From assembly GCA_029561105.1 (NCBI GenBank), contig JAKQJQ010000353.1, positions 1-34,675 on the forward strand: a DNA stretch of 34,675 nucleotides. Reading direction: 5' to 3'. The notes under the pieces were generated by a model. It ran no database searches. It was not told where the DNA came from and worked only from the letters and a program-made list of their open reading frames with translations. Positions 24,834-34,471 of the stretch are shown piece by piece. The DNA is from Bacteroidota bacterium. Lineage in GTDB: Bacteria; Bacteroidota; Bacteroidia; Flavobacteriales; Flavobacteriaceae. Each line of letters starts with the position of its first letter. Position 1 is the first letter of the stretch. The position numbers and the translations under genes are program-made.

Positions 24834-26855
24834 ATGAAAGTATTGCATTTCCCTTTGGCTAAAGTCTCGTTGTGCTTTATGGCAGGCATTATCTGCTGTC
24901 ATTTTCTGCACTGTGAACCCTGGCGGGTTTTACTGGCACTCGCTTTTTTGCTGGTTTTGCTCGTGTCTGTTCATTTTCTGACCGTTTCCTATCCCAAAAC
25001 CAAATGGTTTTTTGGCTTCCTAGTGGGCGTTTTTTCCTTTACGTCGGGCATGGGTGCCTTGTCTATACATGATGTCCGTTTTGACCAAAATCACTACATC
25101 CACCACATCAAAAAATCGGACGAAAAGCACCTGTTGACAGTGACTTTGCGCGAGCGGCTCAAATCGTCGGCACAATATTCCCGATATGTGGCAATTGTCA
25201 AAAACATTGACGACCGACCGGCCACCGGCAAGATCTTGTTGCATTTTGACAAAACGCAATCTCCCGGATATTTTAGTATTGGCGCCAAGCTGCGGATTTC
25301 GGGCAAAATTGCGCTTCCAAAGCCTCCAGCCAACCCCGACCAGTTCGATTACGGAAAATACCTCGCCAACAAGTCAATCCTCGCGCAAATGCACCCCTAT
25401 GAGCCCGTGGCCATCAACCATCACTTTGATAAGGATGCTTTTTTCTATGCCGATGCCCTGCGCAACCGGATACTCAGGAATTTACAAAAGGCCCATTTCA
25501 ATCCAACCCAGCTCGCGGTCATCGCAGCTTTAGTCCTGGGTCAACAACAAGACATTTCGGCCGAAATCTTACACGATTACCAATTGGCAGGCGCGATCCA
25601 CATCCTTTCGGTTTCGGGTTTGCATGTTGGGTTTATCTTGTTGTTCCTGAATTTTGTGCTCGATCGTCTCCCCAAAACCCGCGCAACTGCGGTGCTAAAG
25701 CTTTGTATTATTTGGTTTGCACTTTGGGGTTTTGCGGTATTGGCGGGACTTTCGCCATCGGTGGTTCGGTCGGTGACGATGTTTTCTTTTGTGGCGTTGG
25801 GCATGCATCTCAAACGACAAACCAACATCTTTCATACCTTGCTGGTTTCGATGTTGTTGATTTTACTATTTGAACCGTCGTTTCTCTTTGACATCGGATT
25901 CCAATTGAGCTATCTGGCGCTGTTTTTCATCTTGTGGTTGCAACCGATTTTCCTCAAATGGTATAAACCCGACAACCAAATCGTAGAATATTTCTGGCAA
26001 CTGCTTACGGTATCCTTCGCTGCACAGATCGGCACTTTACCGCTGAGCTTGTACTATTTTCACCAATTTCCGGGCTTGTTTTTCGTGACCAACCTGGTTA
26101 TCATCCCGTTTTTGGGCGTCATTATGGGATTGGGCGTCGCAGTCATGCTGCTGGCGGCTTTGAACTGGGTTCCGGCGTTTCTTGCCGTTCCTTTGGAGTG
26201 GAGTATTGCCATGCTCAACAAGATCATCGGTTGGATTGCCTCGGTGGAATCTTTTATTTTTGAAGATATTCCATTTAATGCTGCGATGTTGACAAGTGCC
26301 TATGTGTTGATTGTCGTATGGGTATTTTGTCTTGAAAAGTGCAATTTCATTAGATTGGTATGGGCATTGGCCGCATTGCTGCTATTTGAATCATGTTACT
26401 TTGGATCAAAGTGGACGCGGCGAGCGGAACGCGAATGGATTGTATTCAACGCACGAAAAACGACCTTGATTGCCGAGCGCACCGGTGACAAGGTAACGCT
26501 ACATTGCAATGACGCCGCCTACCAAAAAAAATTGCTCACTCCTTTTCTCATTGCCAATTTCAGCGAAATCAAGGCAACAAAGCCTTTGCAAAACGCAGCC
26601 TATTTCAAGTCCCAAAAAATCTTGCTGATTGACAGCCTTGCTGTGTACCCAAAGGATGTTTGCCCTGACGTGGTGGTGTTGCGCCAATCGCCCAAAATCA
26701 ACCTTGACCGACTATTGGATTATTGCAAACCCAAAGTCATTGTAGCCGACGCGAGCAATTTCAAATCCTATGTCAAACGATGGGAACGCACTTGCAACCA
26801 ACAAAAAATCCCTTTCCATGCTACTGCCGAAAAGGGATTCTATAGATTGAAATAA
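24834..26855 (+). CDS. comEC: ComEC/Rec2-type DNA uptake channel with reduced C-terminus
   Basis: This inner-membrane protein of about 673 residues belongs to the ComEC family, which carries single-stranded DNA into the cytoplasm in natural transformation. It has two or three N-terminal helices, an OB-like DUF4131 region (about 95-190), then the multi-helix Competence domain with the motifs QLAGAIHILSVSGLHVGFI, AGLSPSVVRSVTMFS and FDIGFQLSYLALF. The last 150 residues sit where other ComEC proteins have a metallo-beta-lactamase-like domain, but no HxHxDH motif is found; traces such as PDVVVLRQSPKINLDRLL and KPKVIVADASN remain. ATGs at 24828 and 24834 are both possible; MKVLHFPLAK is the more family-like start. 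Its stop lies 2 bases from that of the convergent thioredoxin gene. Confidence 0.9.
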   Translation: MKVLHFPLAKVSLCFMAGIICCHFLHCEPWRVLLALAFLLVLLVSVHFLTVSYPKTKWFFGFLVGVFSFTSGMGALSIHDVRFDQNHYIHHIKKSDEKHLLTVTLRERLKSSAQYSRYVAIVKNIDDRPATGKILLHFDKTQSPGYFSIGAKLRISGKIALPKPPANPDQFDYGKYLANKSILAQMHPYEPVAINHHFDKDAFFYADALRNRILRNLQKAHFNPTQLAVIAALVLGQQQDISAEILHDYQLAGAIHILSVSGLHVGFILLFLNFVLDRLPKTRATAVLKLCIIWFALWGFAVLAGLSPSVVRSVTMFSFVALGMHLKRQTNIFHTLLVSMLLILLFEPSFLFDIGFQLSYLALFFILWLQPIFLKWYKPDNQIVEYFWQLLTVSFAAQIGTLPLSLYYFHQFPGLFFVTNLVIIPFLGVIMGLGVAVMLLAALNWVPAFLAVPLEWSIAMLNKIIGWIASVESFIFEDIPFNAAMLTSAYVLIVVWVFCLEKCNFIRLVWALAALLLFESCYFGSKWTRRAEREWIVFNARKTTLIAERTGDKVTLHCNDAAYQKKLLTPFLIANFSEIKATKPLQNAAYFKSQKILLIDSLAVYPKDVCPDVVVLRQSPKINLDRLLDYCKPKVIVADASNFKSYVKRWERTCNQQKIPFHATAEKGFYRLK

Positions 26856-26857
26856 GC

Positions 26858-27325
26858 TTATGGCTTTTTCTGTGCGAGAATTTGGTTGGCGCCTTCTAAC
26901 CATTTGGCGGGACCGCCGGCCACATAACCGGTGCTGCCTAGCTTATCGAGGTTGGTTTTGCCGTCTTTTTTTGTTGGCGTAGCAAACCAAACCGTTGGAT
27001 AGCCGCGAACCGCAAAAATCTGCTGCAATTCATTGTTTTGTTGTGCGATTTCGGGTTGTTGCGGCGACCTTCTTGGGAAATCGAGCTCTACCAAAATCAC
27101 ATTGTCTTTGGCCCATTTGGCAAAATCCGGGGTTTTCAATACCTCGTTCTGCAAACGGATACACCAGCCGCACCAATCACTTCCGGTAAAAAACAGCAAT
27201 AATGGTTTTTTGGTTTTGATGGATTTGGCGACAGCCTCGTCCATTTTGGTTTCCCATTTCAATTCTTGTGCGTCCATCGCAATCGCGCCTAAAACCAGAA
27301 ACACAGTGATGATAATCTTCTTCAT
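26858..27325 (-). CDS. Exported thioredoxin-like protein (WCGWC)
   Basis: This 155-residue protein has a signal peptide (about 1-19) and a thioredoxin-fold domain of the Thioredoxin_7/DUF255-like type. The active site is WCGWC (Cys52 and Cys55), and the cis-proline loop is GYPTVWF. It should be a periplasmic thiol-disulfide protein, reductase or isomerase by family, with the direction of electron flow unknown. It lies 81 bases downstream of the last peptide transporter on the same strand and may be the final gene of that operon, although the gap leaves room for its own promoter. The stop is 2 bases from the comEC stop. Confidence 0.88.
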   Translation of the reverse strand: MKKIIITVFLVLGAIAMDAQELKWETKMDEAVAKSIKTKKPLLLFFTGSDWCGWCIRLQNEVLKTPDFAKWAKDNVILVELDFPRRSPQQPEIAQQNNELQQIFAVRGYPTVWFATPTKKDGKTNLDKLGSTGYVAGGPAKWLEGANQILAQKKP

Positions 27326-27406
27326 TTTACTCTATTTTAATTTTTTAGTTGTCTCTAAATCTCATTCAAGATTCGCCCTCTTGCCAAAAACAATACCAGC
27401 ACCTTT

Positions 27407-28924
27407 TTATCGCACGCCTTGCATCAGTTTCTTTACCAATGGCGAAATCAAAATTAATACAATTCCGGCAATTAGCGCATAAATCGCGAGTTGCTTATAT
27501 CCGTCGGCATATACGATAAGTTTGTCCATGTTGGATGCGTTCTGTGAAGCTTCTGCAATGTTGGCGCCTAATAGCCCGGCAAAATACTGTCCGTAGGCAC
27601 TCGCGAGAAACCACATTCCCATCATGACTGCTTGTAATTTCAACGGCGACAGTTTGGTCATGGCCGACATCCCAATAGGCGATAGACATAGTTCCCCAAA
27701 GGTAATCACAAACCATCCAAAGGTAAATAGGCCAAGCGATGTAATCCCTTGCGCGTCGGCGAAAAATTTGGTGTAATAAAAAACATAGAATCCACCGGCA
27801 AGGAACAAAAATCCGAGGCCGAATTTTACAACAGTGTCGGGTTCAATTTTTCTTTTGGCCATCCACAACCAAACCAATCCCACCAAAGTGGCAAAGCCGA
27901 TAACGAAAAGTGAGTTGGCCGAGTTGTTGACTCCGTTGGCACTTAACGGGATTCCTAAAATCTCGTTATTGAGGTTGTTCGCCGCAAACAAGCTCAACGA
28001 TCCGCCGCTTTGTTCAAAAAACGCCCAAAAGAAAATCGAGAAGATGATAAAAATCAATGCTGCAAGGAGTTTCTTGTTTTCTACCGCCGAAAAATGCTTC
28101 ATCTCATAAAAGAGGTATAAGATTGAGGCCGGACCAATAACCATCATGAAATAATCGGTATAACGGGTGTTGGCCACCATCACAATAATGACTGGAACAA
28201 TCAAAAGCGATCCTGCGTATGTCGCCATCTCCCAAATTTTTCTTTTCGAGGTTTCAAAATTCGGTAACGGGGTAAGACCAATGGGCCCGAGGCTTTTTTG
28301 GGTTTGCGTAAAGGTGAGCAGGCTGATAATCATTACAAGTGCTGCAAAACCGAATCCCACATTCCAACGCAGGTTTTCGGGAACCAAAGACTGCCAAAGA
28401 GAGCCTTCGGCAACGGCGATACAAATGTAGCCGCCAATCAATGCCCCGAGGTTAACACCCATATAAAAGAACGAGAAGCCTGCATCGCGTCTTGGATCGC
28501 CCTCTTTGTACAACTGACCCACCATAGAAGAAATGTTGGGTTTGAAAAATCCGGTGCCTACAATGGTAAAGCCAAGCCCGATGAAAAAGAATTTGATTGG
28601 GTCTATGGCCAAAATAATGCTCCCTACAATCATGAGTATGCCACCCCAAAAAAGTGATTTGCGCAGTCCAAGGATTTTATCGGCAAACAAACCGCCGATA
28701 AACGTGAAGGCATACACCCAGGCTTGCGTAGCGCCGTATTGTAAATTGGCAATCTTTTCATTCATGCCCAGTTGCCCAACCATGAACACTACAAGCATCC
28801 CGCGCATCCCGTAAAAACAAAAACGTTCCCACATCTCGCTAAAGAACAGATACCACAACTGTTTGGGATATTTGCCTTTAAAATTTTGGATTTGCTCTAA
28901 GTCTGTTACTGGTATTTGTTCCAT
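27407..28924 (-). CDS. POT-family peptide transporter, third copy
   Basis: This 505-residue major-facilitator protein of the proton-dependent oligopeptide transporter (POT/PTR2) family imports di- and tripeptides with protons across the inner membrane. It has the POT signature EMWERFCFYGMRGML in the first helix (the ExxERFxxY motif needed for proton coupling), GTGFFKPNISSMVG, FFYMGVNLGALIGG in the PTR2 signature region, and GELCLSPIGMSAMTKLSP in the C-terminal half. At least 12 helices are expected. It begins 6 bases after the stop of the second copy, so the two are co-transcribed. It is clearly diverged from its two neighbours, so it probably differs in substrate range. Confidence 0.95.
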   Translation of the reverse strand: MEQIPVTDLEQIQNFKGKYPKQLWYLFFSEMWERFCFYGMRGMLVVFMVGQLGMNEKIANLQYGATQAWVYAFTFIGGLFADKILGLRKSLFWGGILMIVGSIILAIDPIKFFFIGLGFTIVGTGFFKPNISSMVGQLYKEGDPRRDAGFSFFYMGVNLGALIGGYICIAVAEGSLWQSLVPENLRWNVGFGFAALVMIISLLTFTQTQKSLGPIGLTPLPNFETSKRKIWEMATYAGSLLIVPVIIVMVANTRYTDYFMMVIGPASILYLFYEMKHFSAVENKKLLAALIFIIFSIFFWAFFEQSGGSLSLFAANNLNNEILGIPLSANGVNNSANSLFVIGFATLVGLVWLWMAKRKIEPDTVVKFGLGFLFLAGGFYVFYYTKFFADAQGITSLGLFTFGWFVITFGELCLSPIGMSAMTKLSPLKLQAVMMGMWFLASAYGQYFAGLLGANIAEASQNASNMDKLIVYADGYKQLAIYALIAGIVLILISPLVKKLMQGVR

Positions 28925-28930
28925 AATCTT

Positions 28931-30580
28931 TTAGTTGATGCCTTTTTCGGCCATGACTTTATTGAGTTGTTTGAGCAGCAGGAACATGAGCAAAGTAGCA
29001 AACATAAGCAGTCCGAAATTCACCCAAAAGAAATGGCTTTTGTCGCCGTAAGTGTCCCACATGCTGGCCAAAACCCCGCTGAGTTTATTTCCGATCGAGG
29101 TCGATAAAAACCAACCACCCATCATCAGCGAAGTGATATTGCGTGGACTCAGCTTGGAAACGACTGAAAGACCCATCGGGCTTAAGAATAATTCTCCTAT
29201 AGTTATTACGCCATAATTGGCTACGAGCCACCATACGCTGACTTTTTCAGCGCCGTTGCCTCCCGCCTTGACCGCGGCGACCATCACCAATACCGACAAG
29301 GCCGAAATAAGCAGCCCGAATGCGATTTTGGTGGGCGTGGTGGGTTCTTTGCGACGGGCGCGCAGGTAGGTGAAAAATGCCACGACCAAAGGCGTGAGGA
29401 TAATCACCCAACCCGGATTAATCGATTGGCTCAAATTGGCCGACCAAGTGTAGACTTTGCTGCCTTCTTCTGGCAGTTTGTCTTTGTGGACATTGCGAAA
29501 ATAAAGTGGATAGTCAACTACCTTAACGACCTTTCCGTCCTTTTTCTGGATCCTGAAAGCCTCGTCGTACAACGCCACCGAATCCTTGCTGTAAGTCAAT
29601 GTATCGGTAAGTACCAACTTGGACGCGATTTGTTGCGAAGTACCTTGCAATTGCCTGTCGGTGTATTTGTCGCCCCAGTTGTTGAGCGCCGAGCCATTGA
29701 GCTTGAATACGGCCCAAAATAAAATAACGACGCCAAAGATCGCGAGCAACGCGCCAATCGGGCGCTTGTCCTCGAACTTGGCCTTAAAGTACAGGCTGCC
29801 GTAGAAAAAGATTACGGGGATACAGGCAAATATAAAAGCATCGGTACTGTCGGACCCGAAAATGTAATTACCATCGGTACCCACACCCATAATGAACCAA
29901 CCGATGACTCCAAAAACCACCGATGGCAGCAAAATGAACAATACGATTTTATAAAATGGCATGTCGCCCGGCTGCACGCCTTTCTTTTCGGTCTTATCGC
30001 CGTAATGTTTGGTTCCCAAAAGAAAAACCACTACCCCGATAAGCATGCCCACACCGGCAGCCATAAAGGCATACTGCCAGCCAAAAAGGATCTTGAACGC
30101 CGCACCAAAGAAATTGCAGATGAAGGCGCCCACGTTGATTCCCATATAGAAAATGTTGTAGCCTTCATCTTTTTTGTCTTTGTATTGGTCATCGTTGTAG
30201 AAATTCCCGAGCAGCGTAGAAATGTTGGGTTTGAAAAATCCGTTACCCACGATGACCAGCGTCATCGCCACATATAACATCGTGAGATCATGGATGCCCA
30301 TCATCATATAACCTGCGCCCATCATAAGCCCGCCAATGACGATGGATTTCTTATAGCCCAGGTAACGGTCGGCTACAAGCCCGCCGATAAAGGGCGTGAG
30401 GAACACCAGCGCGATGAAGGTTCCGTACAAATCGGACGCTTCTTTCTCTGTCATGGCAAAGCCGGCTTCCACGTCCTTGAGATAGAGCGTGAAGATTCCG
30501 ATCATTAAATAATATCCGAAACGTTCCCACATTTCGGATAAAAATAAGTACGGCAATGCTTTAGGATGTTTGTTCCACAT
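28931..30580 (-). CDS. POT-family peptide transporter, second copy, with inserted loop
   Basis: This 549-residue POT transporter has the signature EMWERFGYYLMIGIFTLYL in helix 1, GNGFFKPNISTLLGNFY, IFYMGINVGAFICNFFGAAF and GELFLSPMGLSVVSKLSP. Compared with the other two copies it carries a soluble stretch of about 95 residues between two helices, from near FKLNGSALNNWG to NPGWVIILTP, rich in charged residues (about 29425-29705). That loop probably lies on the periplasmic side and could be a binding or docking element; its role is unknown. The gene starts 10 bases after the stop of the first copy and ends 6 bases before the third. Confidence 0.94.
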   Translation of the reverse strand: MWNKHPKALPYLFLSEMWERFGYYLMIGIFTLYLKDVEAGFAMTEKEASDLYGTFIALVFLTPFIGGLVADRYLGYKKSIVIGGLMMGAGYMMMGIHDLTMLYVAMTLVIVGNGFFKPNISTLLGNFYNDDQYKDKKDEGYNIFYMGINVGAFICNFFGAAFKILFGWQYAFMAAGVGMLIGVVVFLLGTKHYGDKTEKKGVQPGDMPFYKIVLFILLPSVVFGVIGWFIMGVGTDGNYIFGSDSTDAFIFACIPVIFFYGSLYFKAKFEDKRPIGALLAIFGVVILFWAVFKLNGSALNNWGDKYTDRQLQGTSQQIASKLVLTDTLTYSKDSVALYDEAFRIQKKDGKVVKVVDYPLYFRNVHKDKLPEEGSKVYTWSANLSQSINPGWVIILTPLVVAFFTYLRARRKEPTTPTKIAFGLLISALSVLVMVAAVKAGGNGAEKVSVWWLVANYGVITIGELFLSPMGLSVVSKLSPRNITSLMMGGWFLSTSIGNKLSGVLASMWDTYGDKSHFFWVNFGLLMFATLLMFLLLKQLNKVMAEKGIN

Positions 30581-30590
30581 AAGCGTTGGT

Positions 30591-32267
30591 TTAGCGTACG
30601 CCGTGCATTAGCTTTTTCAAGACCGGCGTTAAGGCGAACAGCACCACGGCTGCCAATCCGCAAAGGACTACAAACACCATGAAAAATTCGAACAGGTTGT
30701 GGATTTCAAACCCTGCGAAAACCGGGTTGTGGTCGGGAATTTGGTTTTTTGACAACAAGGCCAATTGCTCTGCGGTTGGTGTAACGGTTTTGTCAAGTAC
30801 TGCCTGCAAATCGATGCCAAGTTCCTTTGCTTTCATGAATTTATCGCCAGTGGCAGGCATAATAGAACCCAAGGTTCCGGCCAGGGCGTAACCTGATGCA
30901 TTCGACAAAAAGAATACGCCGTACAACAACGATGAGAAACGTTTTGGCGACAATTTACCCACCAAAGACAAACCAATAGGAGACAAGCATAGCTCGGCAC
31001 AAGTCTGAATCAAATACAATAAGATCAACCATTTGATCGCCAAAAGACCGCTGTTACCCAAGTCTTTTACATTGTGTGCGATAATGAAATAACTCAAAGC
31101 AATCAAAGCCAATCCGAAAGCCTGTTTCATTGGCGAAATCGGCTCGCGGTCTTTGCTTCTGAGGTAATCCCAAAGCATACTGAACGGAACGGCAAACGCC
31201 ACAACGAACAATCCGTTAAAGATTTGCACCATCGACGGCGGCATATTCCAACCAAAGAAGTTACGGTCGGTCTGGTTGTCGGCGATAAAAGTCAATGACG
31301 AACCGGCCTGTTCAAACGCTGCCCAAAAGAAGATGATAAAAAACGCAACGATGTAGATGACAAAAATACGGTCGCGTTCTACTTTGGTCAACGACGAATC
31401 AGAAACAATCAATCCGGCCAGGGTCAAACCACTCGAATAAATCAAAGTGTAAATTAAGTTCTGGTCGAAAACAAAGTGGATGATAGCGCCCAACACCAAA
31501 AACATCGCACCGGCAACCATTAAGGCGGTTGAAGAGAAAACTGCTTTTTGCGATTCTCCTTCTTCATAATCTTCGGCGGCATTTTTAGAAGGCAATCCAC
31601 CCAAAGGTCGGCCCTCTGGTGTTACCACATATTTGTTTTTAAGCACGTAGAACAACGCGGTTCCTATAAGCATCGCCAAAGAAGCGGCAAGGAATCCCCA
31701 TTTGAACGCGTGGATGTCGCGAATACCATCAGCATCCTTAACGTCTCCCACAATCGGACAGATCAATTGGCCAAGGAACGCACCGAGGTTGATTCCCATA
31801 TAGAAGATGGTAAAAGCGGTATCGAGTTTGCTCTTTTCCTGTTTGGGATACAAGCTTCCCACCATCGACGAAATGTTGGGTTTGAAGAATCCATTACCAA
31901 AAATAATGATCCCGAGTGCCGACCACATCAAGGTGTTCGCCAGGCCAAGATTCGTCCCGAAAACACTCGCGCTAAAAAACAGCAGCAACTGCCCAATGGC
32001 CATCATGAGCCCGCCGAGCAAAATACAGTTGCGGTTCCCAAAGAAACGGTCGGCGATAAAACCGCCGAGCATGGGTGTCAGGTAACAAAGCCCGAGGAAT
32101 CCGCCGTAAATAAGCGACGCATCTTCTTCCTTCATCATCAGTGAATTTACAAGGAACAACGTAAGGATGGCGCGCATTCCGTAGAAGTTGAACCTTTCCC
32201 ACATCTCTGTCCCGAATAATACCCAAAGTCCTTTTGGATGTCCTGTTTTTACGTGAGTTTCTGTCAT
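30591..32267 (-). CDS. POT-family peptide transporter, first copy
   Basis: This 558-residue proton-coupled di/tripeptide transporter carries EMWERFNFYGMRAILTLFL in the first helix, GNGFFKPNISSMVGSLYP, IFYMGINLGAFLGQLICPIV, FFWAAFEQAGSSLTF and CAELCLSPIGLSLVGKLSP. A cytoplasmic-type charged loop near VTPEGRPLGGLPSKNAAED links the two halves. It begins 23 bases after the peptidase stop, so peptidase and transporter are probably made together: the peptidase releases dipeptides and this protein can import them. Two more copies follow on the same strand. Confidence 0.95.
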   Translation of the reverse strand: MTETHVKTGHPKGLWVLFGTEMWERFNFYGMRAILTLFLVNSLMMKEEDASLIYGGFLGLCYLTPMLGGFIADRFFGNRNCILLGGLMMAIGQLLLFFSASVFGTNLGLANTLMWSALGIIIFGNGFFKPNISSMVGSLYPKQEKSKLDTAFTIFYMGINLGAFLGQLICPIVGDVKDADGIRDIHAFKWGFLAASLAMLIGTALFYVLKNKYVVTPEGRPLGGLPSKNAAEDYEEGESQKAVFSSTALMVAGAMFLVLGAIIHFVFDQNLIYTLIYSSGLTLAGLIVSDSSLTKVERDRIFVIYIVAFFIIFFWAAFEQAGSSLTFIADNQTDRNFFGWNMPPSMVQIFNGLFVVAFAVPFSMLWDYLRSKDREPISPMKQAFGLALIALSYFIIAHNVKDLGNSGLLAIKWLILLYLIQTCAELCLSPIGLSLVGKLSPKRFSSLLYGVFFLSNASGYALAGTLGSIMPATGDKFMKAKELGIDLQAVLDKTVTPTAEQLALLSKNQIPDHNPVFAGFEIHNLFEFFMVFVVLCGLAAVVLFALTPVLKKLMHGVR

Positions 32268-32290
32268 TTCGTTTGGTTTTTAAAGTTTGG

Positions 32291-34471
32291 TTATAGATTA
32301 TCTTTGATAAAGTTAGTCAGTTTGTTGAAGAGCTGGATGCGCGTCTTGCCACCGTAAATCCCGTGGTTCTTGTCGGGGTAGATTTGCGAATCGAACTGTT
32401 TGTTGGCTTGGACGAGGGCTTCTATCATCTGCATCGTATTCTGTACATGCACATTGTCGTCGGCCGAACCATGGATCAAAAGATACTTCCCTTTGAGTTT
32501 GCCCACATGGTTAATGGGCGAATTGTCATCATAACCCGACGGATTTTCCTGCGGTGTCTGCATGTACCGCTCGGTATAGATCGAATCGTAGAAACGCCAG
32601 TTGGTTACCGGCGCCACGGCAATGGCCATCTTGAACACGTCGGCACCTTTCAAAAGGCAGTTCGACGCCATGAATCCGCCGTAAGACCAACCCCAGATTC
32701 CGATGCGGTTTTTATCCACGTAAGGATAATTCCCGATGACTTTGGCGGCATCGATTTGGTCCTCCACTTCGTATTTCCCGAGTTGCAACTGTGTCGCTTT
32801 CTTGAACGCCGCGCCTTTGAAACCCGTTCCGCGTCCGTCGACACAAGCTACAATATAGCCTTGCTGGGCGAGCATCTGGAACCAATAATCGTCGGCACTG
32901 TTCCAGTCATTGTTGACCTGCTGCGAACCCGGACCCGAATATTGGTACATCAAAACCGGATATTTTTTTGACGCATCGAAATCTTTGGGTTTGAGTATCC
33001 AGGCGTTAAGTTCATTGCCTTTGTCGGTTTTCAGGACAAAAAATTCCTTCGATGATAAATTGTAAGCTTTGAGTTTGGCTGCCAAATCCTTATTGTCTTC
33101 GATGACCTTAACCTGCTTGGCGGTTTTGGCCTCGTTGAGCGTAAAAGTCGTAGGAACGGTGGCGCTCGAGAATTTGTCTATGAACAAATCAAAATTCGGG
33201 CTAAAAGTCGCCTCGTGCGTCCCGGTTGCCGCAGACAATCTTTTTTTGTTTTTGCCGTCGAGGCCGATGCGGTAGATATCGCGGTTAGTAGAGCCATTCT
33301 CTACCGACTGGTAAAACACCGTATTGGACTTTTCGTCGAATCCATAATAACCCGTCACTTCCCAATTGCCTTTGGTCACCTGGCTTTTGAGTCTGCCGTT
33401 TTTGTCATACAGGTAGATGTGGTTGAAACCGTCTTTCTCACTTGTCCAGATAAAGCTGTTGTCCTTGAGGAAGGTGAGGTTGTCGTGTACGTCTACGTAG
33501 GCCTTGTCTTTCTCGTTGAGTACTACTTTTGCACTGGCCGTATTGCCGTCGATGAACAACAAATCGAGGTTGTCCTGGTGGCGGTTCAACAATTGTGCGC
33601 TCAAGACGTTCGCGTCTTTGGTCCATTGCAGGCGCGCGATGTAAAATTCATTATAATTGCCCAGATTGACCTTTTTTACCGAAGCCGCCGCAACGTCATA
33701 CACGTGCAGTGAAACCAATGAGTTCTTCTCGCCTGCTTTAGGATACTTGAAAGTTTCAACTTTGGGATACAATTCCTTGTGGAAGATAGACATCGAGAAC
33801 TCTGGCACATCGGTTTCATCAAAGCGGATGAACGCTATCTTTTTGCTGTCGGCGCTCCAGTCAAAGGCACGCACAAAGGCAAACTCTTCTTCGTAAACCC
33901 AATCGGTGATCCCGTTGATGACGCTGTTCTTCTTACCGTCGGTGGTAATTTGCGCGATTTTCTTTGACGCGATGTCATAGACAAACAAATTATTGTCCTT
34001 GGCAAAAGCGATCTTCTTTGCGTCGGGCGATAGCGTAGGTTCCTGAACCTGCTCGAACAACTTGGTAAGCTGTTTGGATGCCGTATCATAGAGGAAATAA
34101 TCGGCGGTGAAGGAATGGCGGAAAATCGGGTTGGAATTGTTGGCGATCAGGATCTTCTTTTCATCCGATGAAAATGAATAAGCGTCGATACCGTTGGCCA
34201 GATCGGGGAAGTTTTTAGAATCGATCAAAGTCGAAACCTTGTTGAGTGTGGCAAAATCGTACAAGTCAATCTGCATGCTGCGCGTGGTGCGATCGGCGTT
34301 GAGCACCGTGTACTGGTTGGTGTTTTTCATCGATTGGAGCTCGTCCATGCCTTTGGCCCTGAAAGCGCCCGAATAAATCTCTTCTACCGATATTTTTTGC
34401 TGTGCGACTACCGCAACGCACAAAAATAAAAGCAAAGCGGTAAACCTGTTTGTTTGCGTCATTTGTTTCAT
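32291..34471 (-). CDS. Dipeptidyl peptidase IV-like serine peptidase (S9B)
   Basis: This 726-residue exported enzyme has a signal peptide (about 1-24, ending VVAQQ), an N-terminal propeller domain of the DPPIV type with the substrate-anchoring double glutamate in WVYEEEFAF, and a C-terminal alpha/beta-hydrolase domain. The catalytic triad is Ser596 in GWSYGG, Asp671 in HGSADDNVH and His703 in DKNHGI. DPPIV enzymes remove Xaa-Pro or Xaa-Ala dipeptides from the N-terminus of peptides, matching import by the three POT transporters downstream. It is first in the operon on this strand. The ATG at 34471 is used; one at 34462 is possible. Confidence 0.95.
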   Translation of the reverse strand: MKQMTQTNRFTALLLFLCVAVVAQQKISVEEIYSGAFRAKGMDELQSMKNTNQYTVLNADRTTRSMQIDLYDFATLNKVSTLIDSKNFPDLANGIDAYSFSSDEKKILIANNSNPIFRHSFTADYFLYDTASKQLTKLFEQVQEPTLSPDAKKIAFAKDNNLFVYDIASKKIAQITTDGKKNSVINGITDWVYEEEFAFVRAFDWSADSKKIAFIRFDETDVPEFSMSIFHKELYPKVETFKYPKAGEKNSLVSLHVYDVAAASVKKVNLGNYNEFYIARLQWTKDANVLSAQLLNRHQDNLDLLFIDGNTASAKVVLNEKDKAYVDVHDNLTFLKDNSFIWTSEKDGFNHIYLYDKNGRLKSQVTKGNWEVTGYYGFDEKSNTVFYQSVENGSTNRDIYRIGLDGKNKKRLSAATGTHEATFSPNFDLFIDKFSSATVPTTFTLNEAKTAKQVKVIEDNKDLAAKLKAYNLSSKEFFVLKTDKGNELNAWILKPKDFDASKKYPVLMYQYSGPGSQQVNNDWNSADDYWFQMLAQQGYIVACVDGRGTGFKGAAFKKATQLQLGKYEVEDQIDAAKVIGNYPYVDKNRIGIWGWSYGGFMASNCLLKGADVFKMAIAVAPVTNWRFYDSIYTERYMQTPQENPSGYDDNSPINHVGKLKGKYLLIHGSADDNVHVQNTMQMIEALVQANKQFDSQIYPDKNHGIYGGKTRIQLFNKLTNFIKDNL

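Noticed and set aside
27407..32267. Three POT genes as a very recent tandem amplification
   Set aside because: The three proteins differ in length and over most of their sequence outside family motifs, so the duplications are old.
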